DNA of 6,735 nucleotides. Origin: Hyphomicrobiales bacterium. Lineage in GTDB: Bacteria; Pseudomonadota; Alphaproteobacteria; Rhizobiales; Xanthobacteraceae. The stretch is taken from assembly GCA_021730825.1 (NCBI GenBank), contig JAKFYO010000357.1, positions 1 through 6,735 of the forward strand. The letters run 5' to 3'. Under the pieces are notes generated by a model, which saw only the letters and a program-made list of their open reading frames with translations, did not search any database and was not told the origin of the DNA. This document shows, one piece after another, positions 6,462 through 6,735 of this stretch (positions are counted from its first letter, which is position 1; every line of letters starts with the position of its first letter). The position numbers were made by a program, and so were the translations under genes.

Positions 6462-6537
6462 GGGGCCGTAGCTCAGTTGGGAGAGCGCTGCAATCGCACT
6501 GCAGAGGTCAGGGGTTCAACTCCCCTCGGCTCCACCA
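6462..6537 (+). tRNA. tRNA-Ala (anticodon CGC)
   Basis: The 76-nt sequence folds into a full cloverleaf. The acceptor GGGGCCG pairs with CGGCTCC (one G-U pair). The D stem is GCTC/GAGC. The anticodon stem is CTGCA/TGCAG with loop ATCGCAC, giving anticodon CGC at 6495-6497, which reads the alanine codon GCG. The variable loop is AGGTC. The T stem AGGGG/CCCCT closes the loop TTCAACT. The 3' CCA is encoded. As expected for alanine identity, G3-U70 is present in the acceptor stem. It is transcribed from the TTGACA promoter just upstream and is followed at once by a long inverted repeat. Confidence 0.97.
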
Positions 6538-6605
6538 GCCTTCGCGCCTCAAGCCTTCGGCTTTCGGCGCTTCGGCTCGGCGAACCAGCTTGAGGCGCGA
6601 AGGCT
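6537..6605. repeat. 18-bp perfect inverted repeat directly after the tRNA 3' end
   Basis: Arm 6537-6554 (AGCCTTCGCGCCTCAAGC) is exactly complementary to arm 6588-6605 around a 33-nt loop. The left arm begins with the final A of the tRNA's encoded CCA. The loop is itself rich in CTTCGG-type units, and AAGCC/GGCTT (6551-6555, 6559-6563) can form a competing small hairpin. There is no U-tract after the right arm, so it is not a standard intrinsic terminator. It looks like a dispersed palindromic element of the kind I recall beside tRNA genes in Bradyrhizobium-like genomes. That family membership is recollection, not a search result. Confidence 0.75.
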
Positions 6606-6610
6606 GCCAC

Positions 6611-6635
6611 GCCGAAGTTGCGTAGCAACGTAGGC
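6611..6635. repeat. Second small hairpin of the tRNA-adjacent repeat region
   Basis: GTTGC (6617-6621), loop GTA, GCAAC (6625-6629) is flanked by outer GCC (6611-6613) and GGC (6633-6635) across an internal GAA/GTA mismatch, giving an imperfect palindrome. It lies just after the 18-bp repeat and before the next gene, and probably belongs to the same repeat unit. Its GGCGGG end (6633-6638) is the nearest purine-rich stretch to the downstream ATG. Confidence 0.5.
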
Positions 6636-6653
6636 GGGCCAAGCAAATATACA

Positions 6654-6735
6654 ATGACCCGTATCCGCGCCGATCTTCTGCTCCTCGCCTGCGCCGCAAT
6701 CTGGGGATTCGCATTCCTGTTTCAAAAGTCGGCGA
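6654..6735 (+). CDS. EamA/DMT superfamily transporter, N-terminal start only (3' end outside window)
   Basis: The 27 visible residues, MTRIRADLLLLACAAIWGFA followed by FLFQKSA, match the first transmembrane helix of EamA (DUF6) drug/metabolite transporters. These typically begin with a hydrophobic run and an A-x-I-W-G-F/S-x-F motif ending near a Q-[KR] pair. Such proteins usually have ten helices and export metabolites or amino-acid-like compounds across the inner membrane; the substrate cannot be told here. No normal ribosome binding site lies within 5-12 nt of the ATG. The closest is AGGCGGG at 6632-6638, about 15 nt away and part of the repeat, so expression may be poor or the leader unusual. 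The gene is cut by the window edge. Confidence 0.7.
   Translation, partial: MTRIRADLLLLACAAIWGFAFLFQKSA

Noticed and set aside
6537..6605. Intrinsic terminator for tRNA-Ala
   Set aside because: The stem is strong, but GCCACGCC follows instead of a T-run and the loop is very long, so I list it as a repeat rather than a terminator.
6401..6625. 74-codon frame across the tRNA and the adjacent palindrome
   Set aside because: It is a translation of tRNA and repeat sequence. Similar peptides are common spurious annotations in rhizobial genomes.
6508..6714. 68-codon minus-strand frame ending in WWSRGELNP
   Set aside because: The SRGELNP end is the antisense reading of the tRNA T arm, a well-known source of false protein annotations. 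The rest covers the repeat.
6462..6735. tRNA-Ala as an attachment site for an integrated element
   Set aside because: I found no second copy of the tRNA 3' end downstream and no integrase in the window. The sequence after the tRNA is a palindrome and an ordinary transporter start.

Overview
The window reads as chromosomal housekeeping DNA from an alphaproteobacterium, most likely a member of Rhizobiales (Hyphomicrobiales) in the Bradyrhizobium/Rhodopseudomonas/Pseudolabrys neighbourhood. The basis is the GC-rich coding bias, the style of ArgG, TypA, FolD and YggT, a perfect TTAA-N7-TTAAC CtrA-type box, and a GC-rich palindromic repeat beside a tRNA of a kind I recall from Bradyrhizobiaceae genomes. 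The species cannot be fixed from the sequence alone. I see no phage, IS, CRISPR, toxin-antitoxin or defence locus.

Left part, plus strand: the 3' end of argG (arginine biosynthesis) runs directly into a 71-residue two-helix membrane protein whose ATG abuts the argG stop. Next is a 371-residue site-2-protease-type intramembrane metalloprotease with a C-terminal CBS pair. Then comes typA/bipA, the ribosome-associated translational GTPase, behind a recognisable sigma70-like promoter (1902-1929) and a strong leader hairpin (1942-1962). A GNAT N-acetyltransferase follows, with a full CtrA box (3878-3893) upstream.

Middle to right, minus strand: a compact operon read from right to left, yggT -> yggU (DUF167/UPF0235) -> folD -> HIT-family hydrolase. 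The first two junctions are 4-nt GTGA overlaps. At the third, the folD stop codon lies inside the ribosome binding site of the HIT gene, so the four genes look translationally coupled. The operon converges on the GNAT gene, and the 12-bp gap between the two stop codons is a perfect palindrome.

Right end, plus strand: a tRNA-Ala(CGC) with a TTGACA/N17/CTAGAT promoter, divergent from the yggT operon. Directly after the encoded CCA end is an 18-bp perfect inverted repeat and then a second small hairpin. The start of an EamA/DMT-type membrane transporter follows and runs off the window.

The functions are core metabolism and translation: arginine synthesis, one-carbon folate metabolism, stress-related ribosome assembly and envelope proteolysis. 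The points most worth checking are two substitutions in normally near-invariant FolD motifs, the CtrA box, the dyad inside the typA promoter spacer with its leader hairpin, and the tRNA-attached palindrome. I found no credible evidence of a wholly new biological system.
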